From Hyphomicrobium sp. CS1BSMeth3 (GTDB lineage Bacteria; Pseudomonadota; Alphaproteobacteria; Rhizobiales; Hyphomicrobiaceae): a stretch of DNA of 64,000 bases. The translations under genes and the position numbers were made by a program. The DNA is taken from positions 372,001 to 436,000 of the forward strand of contig NZ_FPEI01000006.1 in NCBI RefSeq assembly GCF_900117415.1, in the 5' to 3' direction. The notes beneath the pieces are model-generated. The model was given only the letters and a program-made list of their open reading frames with translations. It was not told the origin of the DNA and did no database searches. Shown here in pieces: positions 27,355 to 36,211 of this stretch; position 1 is the first letter of the stretch; the number at the start of each line of letters is the position of its first letter.

Positions 27355-28810
27355 CACGCGCGCGCCGTTCTCGCAGCGCGAGATTCCGGCGGACGACTTC
27401 GCCGTCATGCGCAGAGAGAACCTCGCGCGCTGGCCGACCGGTGCGCTCGTCGATGTCGATGCCGCGGTGGCGCGCCACAAGGCACTTCCGAAGCACAAGC
27501 AGCTCGCGCATGTGTTTCGCGAGGCAGAGGCCAGCGGCCGCTGTCTGACGCAGCCGCGCGGCGGCTTCGGCACGCTGGAGCTGCAGATCGAGCTGATGAC
27601 CGAGCTCGACAAGGTCGGCCTCGCCGACATCGTGCCGACGACGACGGACAGCTACACGCGCAACGAGCAGTGGGACAAGGCGCAGTTGGGTGTCGAGGAG
27701 AGCCGCAAGGCGGGCCGCTCCATGCTCAACGGCTTTCCGATGGTGAACTATGGCCCCATCGAGACGGCCAAGCTCATCGATGCCATCGACAAGCCGGGTA
27801 TTGTCCTCTCGGGCACATCCTTTCCGCGACTGACGGCGGAAGTGGGCTATGCCTCCGGCTTCACGGGCTATCTCGGCTCCGGCCTCGCCTACACGGTCTC
27901 CTACACGAAAGAGACGTCGCTCGAGGAAGGCATCCGCAACTACCAGTACCTCGATCGTCTCGCGGCGCTCTACATGACGCACGGCGTCGAGCTTCATCGC
28001 CGCCAGCCGGGCTTTCTCACCGGTACTAACATCCCGCCGTCGATCGCGATCATCACCTGCATCGTCGACGCTCTGCTGGCGGCGCATCAGGGTGTCAGGC
28101 ACTACGGCCTCGAGCTCGGACAGACATTGCATCTCGTGCAGGATGCGGCCGCCATTCGCATGTGCCGCGTGCTCGTGCAGGAATATCTCCAGCGCTTTGG
28201 CTTCCACGACGTCTATACGCCCGTCACCTCGCTCCACTGGATGGGGGCATGGCCGCATGACGAGGCGCAGGCTGCCGCACTCATCGTCTATGGCGGCACG
28301 TTGGCAGCCGTCGGCGGTGCCAACTCGATCACGACCAAGTCGACGCACGAGCCGTTCGGGATTCCGACACCCAAGGCCAATGCCGAGGGGCTGCGCATGA
28401 CGCGCATGGCCATCTATCTGGCGCGCAATCAGAAGCTCGACGCCATGCCCGAGTTCCAGACCGAGTGCGATCTTATTCGCCGCGAGGTCGTGTCGGTCAT
28501 GGACAAGATCCTGGAGATGGGTGACGGCGATGTCGCCCTCGCGACGATCCGCAGTGCCGAGGCGGGCGTGCTCGACATTCCGTGGTCGCCGAACAGGCAC
28601 GTGAAGAGCCGCATCATGCCGGCACGCGATGCCGACGGCTATCTGCGCATCGTCGATCCGGGCGAGATGCCCTTTGCGCGCGATGCCATGGAGATTCACG
28701 AGGCGGGCCTGCGCCGGCGCGCGGAACGCGAAGGTGTGCCGTTCGGACATGAACTCGCGGTCTCGAGCGTCTACGAGATCAGCGAGATGCTCGAGAAGCT
28801 CATGCCCTGA
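27329..28810 (+). CDS. glmE: Methylaspartate (glutamate) mutase, large catalytic subunit
   Basis: A 493-residue TIM-barrel subunit, close to the usual GlmE length of about 480-485. Typical segments are CLTQPRGGFGTLELQIELM, TTTDSYTRNEQWDKAQLGV, FPMVNYGPIETAKLIDAIDK, and TSLHWMGAWPHDEAQAAALI. It binds the substrate and, with GlmS, runs the radical carbon-skeleton rearrangement. AAAGGGA precedes the ATG. It is the last gene of the eight-gene block. No recognisable methylaspartate ammonia-lyase follows, unlike in clostridial mesaconate pathways. Confidence 0.94.
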   Translation: MNLAVRSRDTRAPFSQREIPADDFAVMRRENLARWPTGALVDVDAAVARHKALPKHKQLAHVFREAEASGRCLTQPRGGFGTLELQIELMTELDKVGLADIVPTTTDSYTRNEQWDKAQLGVEESRKAGRSMLNGFPMVNYGPIETAKLIDAIDKPGIVLSGTSFPRLTAEVGYASGFTGYLGSGLAYTVSYTKETSLEEGIRNYQYLDRLAALYMTHGVELHRRQPGFLTGTNIPPSIAIITCIVDALLAAHQGVRHYGLELGQTLHLVQDAAAIRMCRVLVQEYLQRFGFHDVYTPVTSLHWMGAWPHDEAQAAALIVYGGTLAAVGGANSITTKSTHEPFGIPTPKANAEGLRMTRMAIYLARNQKLDAMPEFQTECDLIRREVVSVMDKILEMGDGDVALATIRSAEAGVLDIPWSPNRHVKSRIMPARDADGYLRIVDPGEMPFARDAMEIHEAGLRRRAEREGVPFGHELAVSSVYEISEMLEKLMP

Positions 28811-29106
28811 CCTGATCGCGCGACATGCGAGTGCGCTGTTCGCTCGATGTCGAATGTGCCGATGATGGTGCGCATACCGCGCGCTTGTAGCAATACTGTC
28901 GCGAGCTTCGAATACACCGACGGCCGCAATGCAGCATGAGCCAATCCTCCGTCGGCGTATCGCGAATTGTGCATCGCAAAGGCAGGGCGCGCGCCACAGA
29001 AGGCTTGCCGAGCTTTCTTGGTTCAGCCTAGATTTTGCGCTGCGCGGGCCCGCGCGACCGGATCGATAAGCATTCGGCACTAAGAATAAAGAGGGAGCAC
29101 CGAGGC

Positions 29107-30321
29107 ATGAGCGGAGCCGCGACAGGCCCTCTCACCGGAAGTGGTGCGCGGCTCCGCAGGGGGGCCGTCTCGCTGCAAAGCATCTCCAAAAGCTTCGGCG
29201 CGCAGAACGTTCTCAAACAGATCTCGCTCGACATCGCTTCTGGTGAGTTCCTGACTATTCTCGGTCCATCGGGGTGCGGGAAGTCCACGCTCCTGCGCAT
29301 CATCGCAGGCCTCGAGACACAGGATTGGGGCACGGTTTCCATCGATGGGCAGGTCGTCGATCATCTGCGGCCTGCAGCGCGCATCATCGCGATGGTCTTC
29401 CAGTCCTACGCGCTCTATCCGCACTTGTCGGTGCTGGATAACATTTCCATGCCTCTGCGTTTGAGCCGGCTCAATATGCTCCAGCGCTTGCCCGGCGCGC
29501 GCTACCTGCACCCCGGCACGCGTCGTGCCGAAGGCGAGATCAAGGAGGCAGCGCGCGCTGTCGCCGGCATTCTGCGCATCGAGGAGCTGCTGGCGCGGAA
29601 GCCTCGGCAGCTCTCGGGCGGCCAGAAGCAGCGCGTTGCTCTTGGCCGCGCCATGGTGCGCGAGCCGCGCGTGTTCTTGATGGACGAGCCTCTGTCCAAT
29701 CTCGATGCCGAGCTTCGCGTGCACATGCGCGCCGAAATCGCTCAGCTTCACCGCCGGCTCGCCACCACATTCATCTACGTCACGCACGACCAGGCCGAAG
29801 CCATGACGATGTCCGACCGCATCGTCGTCATGATGGAGGGCACGGCGCTACAGGTTGCCCCGCCCAAGGAGATCTACGAGAATCCCAATGACCTGAGCGT
29901 CGCCCGCTTCGTAGGAAGTCCGGCCATCAACGTGCTGCCCGGCACGATCGAGAGCGATGGCAGCATCGATGTTCTGGGCGCTCGCTTGCGGTTGCGCACC
30001 ACGCTCCCGGCCGGCGCGCGCGTCGATATCGCAGCGCGACCACACGTACTTTCGGCGACAGCGCATACGGACGCTCCGACGGTCACCGGCCGTGTGGTGC
30101 ACGTGGAGAATCTCGGGGCGGACATCTTTGTCCACGTCGGCGTCGAAGGCGCGCCGGCGCCCGTGGTCATGAGGCACGACCCGGCTCTTGCCCTCACGCC
30201 AAGCCTGGGTGACCAGCTCACCATGGTCCTGCCGCCCGCGCGCGTGCTCGTGTTCGACGATCGTGGCCGGCGTGTTTCTGCGTCATCCGATGCGAGTGTG
30301 GAGCAGCACGCCCATGTCTAG
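29107..30321 (+). CDS. ABC importer ATP-binding protein (UgpC/MalK-type)
   Basis: A 404-residue ATPase with Walker A GPSGCGKST, Q-loop VFQSYALYPHLSV, signature LSGGQKQRVALGRAM, Walker B VFLMDEPLSNLD and switch His in YVTHDQAEAM. The C-terminal 130 residues form the OB-fold regulatory domain of the CUT1/MalK group. There is an insertion of about 20 residues between the Q-loop and signature (LSRLNMLQRLPGARYLHP). The frame is open from 29035; ATG 29107 has AGGGAG upstream. It overlaps the first permease gene by eight bases. It energises import of the ligand bound by the protein at 32112-33377. Confidence 0.93.
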   Translation: MSGAATGPLTGSGARLRRGAVSLQSISKSFGAQNVLKQISLDIASGEFLTILGPSGCGKSTLLRIIAGLETQDWGTVSIDGQVVDHLRPAARIIAMVFQSYALYPHLSVLDNISMPLRLSRLNMLQRLPGARYLHPGTRRAEGEIKEAARAVAGILRIEELLARKPRQLSGGQKQRVALGRAMVREPRVFLMDEPLSNLDAELRVHMRAEIAQLHRRLATTFIYVTHDQAEAMTMSDRIVVMMEGTALQVAPPKEIYENPNDLSVARFVGSPAINVLPGTIESDGSIDVLGARLRLRTTLPAGARVDIAARPHVLSATAHTDAPTVTGRVVHVENLGADIFVHVGVEGAPAPVVMRHDPALALTPSLGDQLTMVLPPARVLVFDDRGRRVSASSDASVEQHAHV

Positions 30322-31240
30322 AGACGCCAGCCAGCCTGTCACGGGCGTCGCGGGCGTGCCATCCCGCCGCCATGGGCATCGAGCAGTTGCGGCCGTTCTG
30401 GCCGGACCGGCGCTTGTCCTGATCGTGCTGTTCCTGATCGGACCGCTGGCGTGCGTCGCCCTGCTCTCGCTCACCGACTATCAGCTCGGCGCCGCGACGC
30501 TGAACTACGTCGGCGGCAAGAACTATGCGGAGATGTTTTCGGACCGCGTATTCCAGAAATCGCTGACGAACACGCTGCTCTATGTCGCGATCACGGTGCC
30601 GGGCTCGGTGCTGCTCGGTCTCGGCGCGGCACTGTTGATCGAGGCCGATCGGGGCCTCAGGACCTTCTACCGCGCCATCTACTTCCTGCCCGTGATGGCG
30701 ACGCTGATCGCCATGTCGATCGTGTGGGAGTTCATGCTCCATCCCCAGTTCGGCATCGTCAATCAGCTCGTGAAGGCTCTCGGCCTCAGTCGCATCGACT
30801 GGCTGCAGAACCAGTCGGTCGTGCTGTTCACGCTGTGCGGGATCGGCATCTGGCAAAGCCTCGGCTTCAACATGGTGCTCTTCATGGCGGGCCTCACCTC
30901 GATTCCCAAGGATCTCTATGAGGCTGCCGCCGTGGACGGCGCCAATTCCGCCATCGACCGCTTCCGGCTCGTCACATGGCCGATGCTGGGGCCAGTGACG
31001 TTGTTCGTCGTCGTCATCACGGCGATCCGCTCATTCCAGGTTTTCGATACCGTACAGGTGCTCACGAAGGGCGGCCCTAACAAAGCTTCCGAGGTCCTGC
31101 TCTACACAATGTACTCGGAAGGCTTCGAGTTCTTCCGCAGTGGATATGCCTCCGCCGTCACCGTCGTCTTTCTGGTGTTCGTGCTGGCCCTGTCGGCCCT
31201 CAAAGTCTTCGTCCTCGACAAGCGGGTGCACTACGCATGA
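30314..31240 (+). CDS. ABC importer permease (UgpA/MalF-type)
   Basis: A 308-residue membrane protein with six helices. The EAA loop that contacts the ATPase is YEAAAVDGANSAIDRFRLVTWPML. It carries a short N-terminal extension before the first helix (VLAGPALVLIVLFLIGPLAC). The ATG at 30314 overlaps the end of the ATPase gene; the open frame continues upstream inside that gene and is not used. It pairs with the next permease, which it overlaps by four bases. Confidence 0.93.
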   Translation: MSRDASQPVTGVAGVPSRRHGHRAVAAVLAGPALVLIVLFLIGPLACVALLSLTDYQLGAATLNYVGGKNYAEMFSDRVFQKSLTNTLLYVAITVPGSVLLGLGAALLIEADRGLRTFYRAIYFLPVMATLIAMSIVWEFMLHPQFGIVNQLVKALGLSRIDWLQNQSVVLFTLCGIGIWQSLGFNMVLFMAGLTSIPKDLYEAAAVDGANSAIDRFRLVTWPMLGPVTLFVVVITAIRSFQVFDTVQVLTKGGPNKASEVLLYTMYSEGFEFFRSGYASAVTVVFLVFVLALSALKVFVLDKRVHYA

Positions 31241-32076
31241 CCGGAAACCGCCTCGGGCCTTTCGCGCGCATCCTGCGTCACGTCGTGCTGATGACGCTGG
31301 CAGTGGTGATCGTCGCGCCGTTCGTGTGGATGGTGCTCTGCTCGTTCAAGACGCAGAGTGAAATCCTGTCGGCGGAGATCAGGATCATTCCGCACACGTG
31401 GGCCGCCGTCGAGAACTACACGGCGGCGCTGACGCGCGTGCCCATGCTGCGCTTCCTGCTCAATGGCGTGATCGTCACGCTTGTCATCTTCCTGTTGCAG
31501 GTGCTGGTCAATTTGCCGGCGGCCTATGCACTGGCGAAGCTGCGATTTCGCGGGCGCTCGGCCTTCCTCGGCCTTGTACTTCTCTGCTTGCTGATCCCTG
31601 TGCACGCGACAGCCATTCCTACCTACATCATGTTCTACAAGGCCGGACTGCTCAACACGTACGCCTCGCTCATTCTGCCTTTCACGATCTCCGTGTTCGG
31701 CATCTTCCTCATGCGCCAGTTCTTCATGACGGTGCCGGACGACCTGATCGACGCCGCGCGCGTCGACGGAATGAGCGAGATCGGCATCGTGTGGCGCGTG
31801 ATGCTTCCGACGGCGGTGCCGGCCCTCGTGGCCTTCGGCATCTTCTCCGTCGTGGCGCATTGGAACGACTATTTCTGGCCTCTCATCGTTGTCGCAGACC
31901 AGGCGCTCTACACGCCGCCGCTTGGTGTCGCGTTCTTCAGACTCAACGATCAGGGCACCAGCTACGGACCGCTCATGGCGGCGGCAACGATCTCGATCGC
32001 GCCGCTCGTCATCGCGTTCCTGCTGGCGCAGCGCCGGTTCATCGAAGGCATTACCCTCACCGGAATGAAGGCGTGA
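31237..32076 (+). CDS. ABC importer permease (UgpE/MalG-type)
   Basis: A 279-residue permease with six membrane helices. The EAA motif appears as IDAARVDGMSEIGIVWRVML, and the C-terminus ends in QRRFIEGITLTGMKA, the common MalG-type ending. It forms the heterodimeric channel with the preceding permease. It overlaps that gene by four bases (ATGA) and is followed 35 bases later by the binding-protein gene. Confidence 0.94.
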   Translation: MTGNRLGPFARILRHVVLMTLAVVIVAPFVWMVLCSFKTQSEILSAEIRIIPHTWAAVENYTAALTRVPMLRFLLNGVIVTLVIFLLQVLVNLPAAYALAKLRFRGRSAFLGLVLLCLLIPVHATAIPTYIMFYKAGLLNTYASLILPFTISVFGIFLMRQFFMTVPDDLIDAARVDGMSEIGIVWRVMLPTAVPALVAFGIFSVVAHWNDYFWPLIVVADQALYTPPLGVAFFRLNDQGTSYGPLMAAATISIAPLVIAFLLAQRRFIEGITLTGMKA

Positions 32077-32111
32077 GACTCACAGGCACGTGGAACGTTC
32101 AGGAGAAGACC

Positions 32112-33377
32112 ATGTCCAGGTTTCTGCGATTCGTCCTTTCAGCGACGCTGATCTTGCTGCCGAGCCTCGCGCTCGCGCAAACCAAGATCAATCTCGAGGT
32201 GCAGTATCCGCTCGGCTTCATCTTCGACAAGGTCTTTGCCGAGCTGAAGACCGAGTTCGAGAAGGCCAATCCCGACATCACTGTCACCTATCGTCCCGCC
32301 TACAAGGAGTATGAGGACGCGGCGCAGACCGCACTCCGTCAGGCGATCACCAAGCAGCTTCCCGATGTGGCGCTGCAGGCCATCAACATGCAGCGGCTCT
32401 TCGTCGACCGCGGCATCGCCGTGGACATCAGCCCCTTCATCGCCAAGGAGAAGGATTGGAAGGGCGACGGCTTCTCTGACTCCATGATGGCGCTCGGCAC
32501 CTTCAACGGTAAGCCGTACGGCCTCGCCTTCGCAGTCTCCACGCCGATCATCTACTTCAACGAGGATCTGGTGGTGAAGGCGGGTGGCAACCCCAACAAC
32601 TTCCCCAAGACCTGGGACGGTATCATCGAGCTCGCCAACAAGATCAAGGCGCTCGGCAACGACACCGTCGGTCTGTACCACTCCTGGCAGATCACCGGTA
32701 ACTGGCTGTGGCAGGCGCTCGTCTTCTCCCACGGCGGCGCGATGATGAGTGCGGACGAGAAGGCGGTCGCCTTCAATGGCGATGCCGGTCAGCGCTCCAT
32801 CGAGCTGCTTGGCCGTCTCGTGCGCGAAGGCAACATGCCCGATCTCGCGCACGAAGCTGCGCGCTCGACGTTCTTCGCCGGCAAGATGGGCATCTGGACC
32901 GAGTCGACGTCGCTGCTGCGCGTCGCTGACGACAGCGTCGGCGGCCGCTTCAAGTGGCGGACGGCGACCTTCCCGGTGCCGGGCCCCAATGCCAAGCTGC
33001 CGACGGGTGGTGCCGCTGCGCTGATGTTCGCCTCGACGCCGGAGAAGCAGGCCGCGGCGTGGCGCTTCATGAAGTTCATTACCGGGGCCGAAGGCGCCAC
33101 GATGATGGTGAAGGGCACGGGCTACATGCCGCCGAACTCGGTGCCCGCCAACGATCCCAAGATGCTCAAGTCGTTCTATGAGACGCGGCCCAATCATTTG
33201 ACTTCTCTGGCGCAGCAGCCCTTCATGACGGCTTGGTACGCTTTCCCTGGCGAGAACAACCTGAAGATCATCTCGACGATCAAGGATCGCCTGCAGACCG
33301 TCGTCGACAAGTCGGCGGAGCCGAAAGCAGCGCTCTCCGCCATGAGCGACGATGTCGGCAAGCTGCTTCCGAAGTGA
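32112..33377 (+). CDS. Extracellular solute-binding protein (UgpB/MalE-type, family 1)
   Basis: A 421-residue periplasmic protein. A signal peptide ends at residue 22 (PSLALA). INLEVQYPLGFIFDKVFAEL and YRPAYKEYEDAAQTALRQAI start the N-lobe, and PYGLAFAVSTPIIYFNEDLV is the family hinge block. AGGAGA at 32101-32106 fixes the ATG. UgpB-type proteins bind glycerol-3-phosphate or its diesters, which would agree with the GpdQ-like phosphodiesterase gene just downstream, but sugar ligands remain possible. A strong hairpin follows its stop. Confidence 0.92.
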   Translation: MSRFLRFVLSATLILLPSLALAQTKINLEVQYPLGFIFDKVFAELKTEFEKANPDITVTYRPAYKEYEDAAQTALRQAITKQLPDVALQAINMQRLFVDRGIAVDISPFIAKEKDWKGDGFSDSMMALGTFNGKPYGLAFAVSTPIIYFNEDLVVKAGGNPNNFPKTWDGIIELANKIKALGNDTVGLYHSWQITGNWLWQALVFSHGGAMMSADEKAVAFNGDAGQRSIELLGRLVREGNMPDLAHEAARSTFFAGKMGIWTESTSLLRVADDSVGGRFKWRTATFPVPGPNAKLPTGGAAALMFASTPEKQAAAWRFMKFITGAEGATMMVKGTGYMPPNSVPANDPKMLKSFYETRPNHLTSLAQQPFMTAWYAFPGENNLKIISTIKDRLQTVVDKSAEPKAALSAMSDDVGKLLPK

Positions 33378-33387
33378 TGTTTCGATT

Positions 33388-33415
33388 GCCAGGCTGGCTT
33401 CCGTGCCAGCCTGGC
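33388..33415 (+). terminator. Strong hairpin after the binding-protein gene
   Basis: GCCAGGCTGGC and GCCAGCCTGGC form an exact 11-bp stem with a six-base loop, starting ten bases after the stop codon. Only GACTTT follows, so the T run is weak. It may end or stabilise the importer transcript rather than act as a full terminator. Confidence 0.55.
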
Positions 33416-33448
33416 GACTTTCACCGGTAGCCGTAAGCGACATCGATC

Positions 33449-34231
33449 ATGAAGTTCCTGCAGATCTCCGATGTGCACCTTGTTCCCGACGGTGGTGACC
33501 TCTACGGGCTCAATCCCTACGAGCGGCTGACTGCGTGCATTGCCGACGTCAACGCGCATCACGCGGATGCGGACTTCGTCGTCTTCACGGGCGATCTCGC
33601 ACACACCGGTCATCCCGGAGCGTACGAGCGCCTGATCGCACTGCTCGACACTCTGCAGCTTCCCTATCATCTGATGATCGGGAACCACGACAATCGCGAG
33701 AACTTCAAGGCCGCATTTCCCTCCCGGCCGCAGGACCCGAACGGCTTCATCCAGTTCGGCTTCGACACACCCGCCGGGCGCTTCATCTGCCTCGACAGCA
33801 ACGAGCCGGGTGTGCCCTATGGCTCATTCTGCGAGAAGCGCGCGGCGTGGCTCTCGCAAGATCTCGATCGCGCCGGGAGCAGCCCGGTCTATCTTTTCGT
33901 CCACCACCATCCATTCCCGGTGGGCCTCAAGCGCATGGACGTGAACCGGCTCCGCGACGGAGAGCGGCTCGGCGACGTCCTCAAAGGCCGGACCAACATC
34001 AGGCACCTGTTCATGGGGCACCTGCACCGTCCGATCAGCGGCACGTGGATGGGTATTCCCTATTCCGTTCTGCCGGCGACGAACCATCAGGTTGCTCTCG
34101 ACTTCGTCATCGAAGGCGTCGTGCCGGGCAGTCACGAGCCGCCGGCCTATGCCGTGATCTTCCTCGAGGCGGACCGCTCGGTCGTCCATCTGCACAACTT
34201 CCTCGATCGGACGAACACCTTCCGGCTTTAG
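33449..34231 (+). CDS. Metallophosphoesterase, GpdQ/CpdA-like phosphodiesterase
   Basis: A 260-residue class III dimetal phosphodiesterase. All metal-site motifs are present: SDVHL (Asp8, His10), FTGDLAHTG, GNHDNR, FVHHHPFPVG and MGHLHRPI. The layout matches GpdQ (glycerophosphodiester phosphodiesterase) and the cAMP phosphodiesterase CpdA. Placement 71 bases after a Ugp-type importer favours a role in hydrolysing an imported phosphodiester such as a glycerophosphodiester; this is an inference from context. No signal peptide, so cytoplasmic. Confidence 0.92.
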   Translation: MKFLQISDVHLVPDGGDLYGLNPYERLTACIADVNAHHADADFVVFTGDLAHTGHPGAYERLIALLDTLQLPYHLMIGNHDNRENFKAAFPSRPQDPNGFIQFGFDTPAGRFICLDSNEPGVPYGSFCEKRAAWLSQDLDRAGSSPVYLFVHHHPFPVGLKRMDVNRLRDGERLGDVLKGRTNIRHLFMGHLHRPISGTWMGIPYSVLPATNHQVALDFVIEGVVPGSHEPPAYAVIFLEADRSVVHLHNFLDRTNTFRL

Positions 34232-34397
34232 CGTCGGTGCTCGGCTGGTGCATGGAATGCTTCACGAGCCTGCGCGAAGCTGACGCGCGGATTTAAGTAT
34301 TGTCGCGCCCCATCTCGGGTCAGTAAGATCCCCCTGCTTCTTCCTGACAATGTCTGAATGCCAGTAGGGACGGATGCCTCCGCCAGTGGGGAAAGCC

Positions 34398-35006
34398 ATG
34401 AGGCTCTACGTCACCAATACGTCTCCATTCGCGCGGGTCGTGCGGATCGTCGTGCTCGAGAAAGGCCTCTCGTCGCGCATCGAGCTCGTTACGGCGCGCA
34501 CGCGCGAAGAGAACAGCCCGTACTACGCGATCAATCCGTCCGGGCGCGTGCCATACCTTGTCCTCGCCGATGGTACGGGCATGGAGGACAGCGGCCTGAT
34601 CGCGACCTATCTCGACGCGCTCGACGGGGCGCCGCGCCTTAGCGCACCACAATCGGCTGATCCCTGGGCTTATGGCCGCCTCGAGGCACGAGCGAGGAGC
34701 TTCACGGACGGCGTCTCGGTGTGGGTGCGCGAAATGCGGCGGCCACAGGACGAGCGCTCGCCGACCATCCTCAAGCATGAGGTGGCGCGTGCCGAGCGCC
34801 TCGGTGCTAGCTGGAACGAGGACGTCGCGCACCCCATCATGCAGGGGCCGCTGACCATGGCGCACTTGCTGCTCTTCGTCGGTCTCGACTTTGCCAGGGA
34901 CAGCAAAATGGCTGACCTCGAAGCGAGCAATCCGCACCTGAGGCAATTCGCGGAGCGTCTGCGGGCGATGCCATCGATTGCCGCAACGCACCCCGCCTCA
35001 ACATAG
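34398..35006 (+). CDS. Glutathione S-transferase family protein
   Basis: A 202-residue GST. The N-terminal thioredoxin-like domain has MRLYVTNTSPFARVVRIVVL (Ser/Thr near residue 7-8 as possible catalytic residue), NPSGRVPYLVLADGTGMEDS (cis-Pro and glutathione gamma-Glu site), and an all-helical C-terminal domain follows. ATG 34398 is favoured by GGGGAAA just upstream; ATG 34374 is possible but gives an unusual N-terminus. Fourteen bases separate it from the aminotransferase gene. Confidence 0.9.
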   Translation: MRLYVTNTSPFARVVRIVVLEKGLSSRIELVTARTREENSPYYAINPSGRVPYLVLADGTGMEDSGLIATYLDALDGAPRLSAPQSADPWAYGRLEARARSFTDGVSVWVREMRRPQDERSPTILKHEVARAERLGASWNEDVAHPIMQGPLTMAHLLLFVGLDFARDSKMADLEASNPHLRQFAERLRAMPSIAATHPAST

Positions 35007-35020
35007 AAATCGAATCCGGC

Positions 35021-36202
35021 ATGAGCATTGATCTTCAACGTGTGCGCGCCGAAACGATCGGCGTGAACCATTGCGTCCATCTGAACAACGCCGGCGCCGC
35101 GCTCATGCCGACGCCAGTGCTCGATGCCATGACCGGCTATCTCCGCCGCGAGGCCGAGATCGGCGGATACGAGGCCGCCGACGAGCAGGCCGAGTGCCTC
35201 CAGGGCGTGTACGGGAGTGTCGCGCGCCTTCTGAATGCCGCGCCCGATGAGATCGCGCTCATGGAGAATGCCACGGTCGCGTGGCAGATGGCCTTCTATG
35301 CCCTGCAATTCCAGCCGGGTGACCGCATCCTGACAGCCCAGGCGGAGTATGCGGCGAACTACGTCGCGTTCCTTCAGGTCGCCAAGCGCACGGGCGCGGT
35401 CGTTGAAGTCATCCCGAACGATGCGACCGGCGCCCTCAGCGTCGAGGCGCTCGAGCGCATGATCGACGATCGTGTTCGCCTCATTGCCATCACCTGGGTG
35501 CCGACCAACGGCGGGCTCGTGAACCCGGCTGCTGCCGTCGGCAAGATCGCGCGCAAGCACGGCGTTCCTTATCTGCTCGATGCCTGCCAAGCCGTCGGGC
35601 AGATGCCGGTCGACGCGGCCGAGCTCAACTGCGACATGCTCTCGGCAACGGGCCGCAAGTTCCTAAGAGGTCCGCGCGGCACGGGCTTTCTCTATGTGCG
35701 CCGCGAGCTCATGCTGCGTCTCGAACCGCCGATCATCGACCACTTCGCCGCGCCGTGGGTTGCCACAGACCGCTATGAGCTGCGCCCCGATGCGCGACGC
35801 TTCGAGAACTGGGAGAACAACTACGCGGCGCGCCTCGGGCTCGGCGTCGCGATCGAGTATGCGTTGTCGATCGGTATGGATCCGATCATGGCGCGCTGCA
35901 GGATGCTCGCGGACCTCATGCGCGACGAGCTGGCACGCATCCCCGGTGTCACCATCCACGATATCGGGGCCGAGCGTGCCGCCATCGTGACATTCACTGT
36001 GGCCGGCTTTGATGCTTCGGAAGTGCACGCGCGCATGAAAACGCAAGGTATCAACGTCACGACGTCGCAGCCGTCGAGCACGCTTCTCGATGCAACCGCG
36101 CGATCCCTGCCCCTGATCGTGCGCGCCTCGCCGCACTACTACAACAGCGAGGACGAGGTGTTACGCCTCGCGCGTGCCGTCGCGGCGCTCGGTGCGCGAT
36201 AG
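35021..36202 (+). CDS. Class V aminotransferase-fold PLP enzyme
   Basis: A 393-residue fold-type I PLP enzyme. HLNNAGAALMP begins the family, NATVAWQMAFYAL follows, and the PLP-binding Lys is in SATGRKFLRGPRGTGFLYVR, preceded by LLDACQAVGQMPVD with the cofactor-binding Asp. Class V members include cysteine desulfurases, isopenicillin epimerases, kynureninase-like enzymes and EgtE-type C-S lyases; the NNAG opening is common in the EgtE/isopenicillin epimerase-like group. The nearby GST may fit sulfur chemistry, but this is speculative. Confidence 0.9.
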   Translation: MSIDLQRVRAETIGVNHCVHLNNAGAALMPTPVLDAMTGYLRREAEIGGYEAADEQAECLQGVYGSVARLLNAAPDEIALMENATVAWQMAFYALQFQPGDRILTAQAEYAANYVAFLQVAKRTGAVVEVIPNDATGALSVEALERMIDDRVRLIAITWVPTNGGLVNPAAAVGKIARKHGVPYLLDACQAVGQMPVDAAELNCDMLSATGRKFLRGPRGTGFLYVRRELMLRLEPPIIDHFAAPWVATDRYELRPDARRFENWENNYAARLGLGVAIEYALSIGMDPIMARCRMLADLMRDELARIPGVTIHDIGAERAAIVTFTVAGFDASEVHARMKTQGINVTTSQPSSTLLDATARSLPLIVRASPHYYNSEDEVLRLARAVAALGAR

Positions 36203-36211
36203 CGCGGGCGC

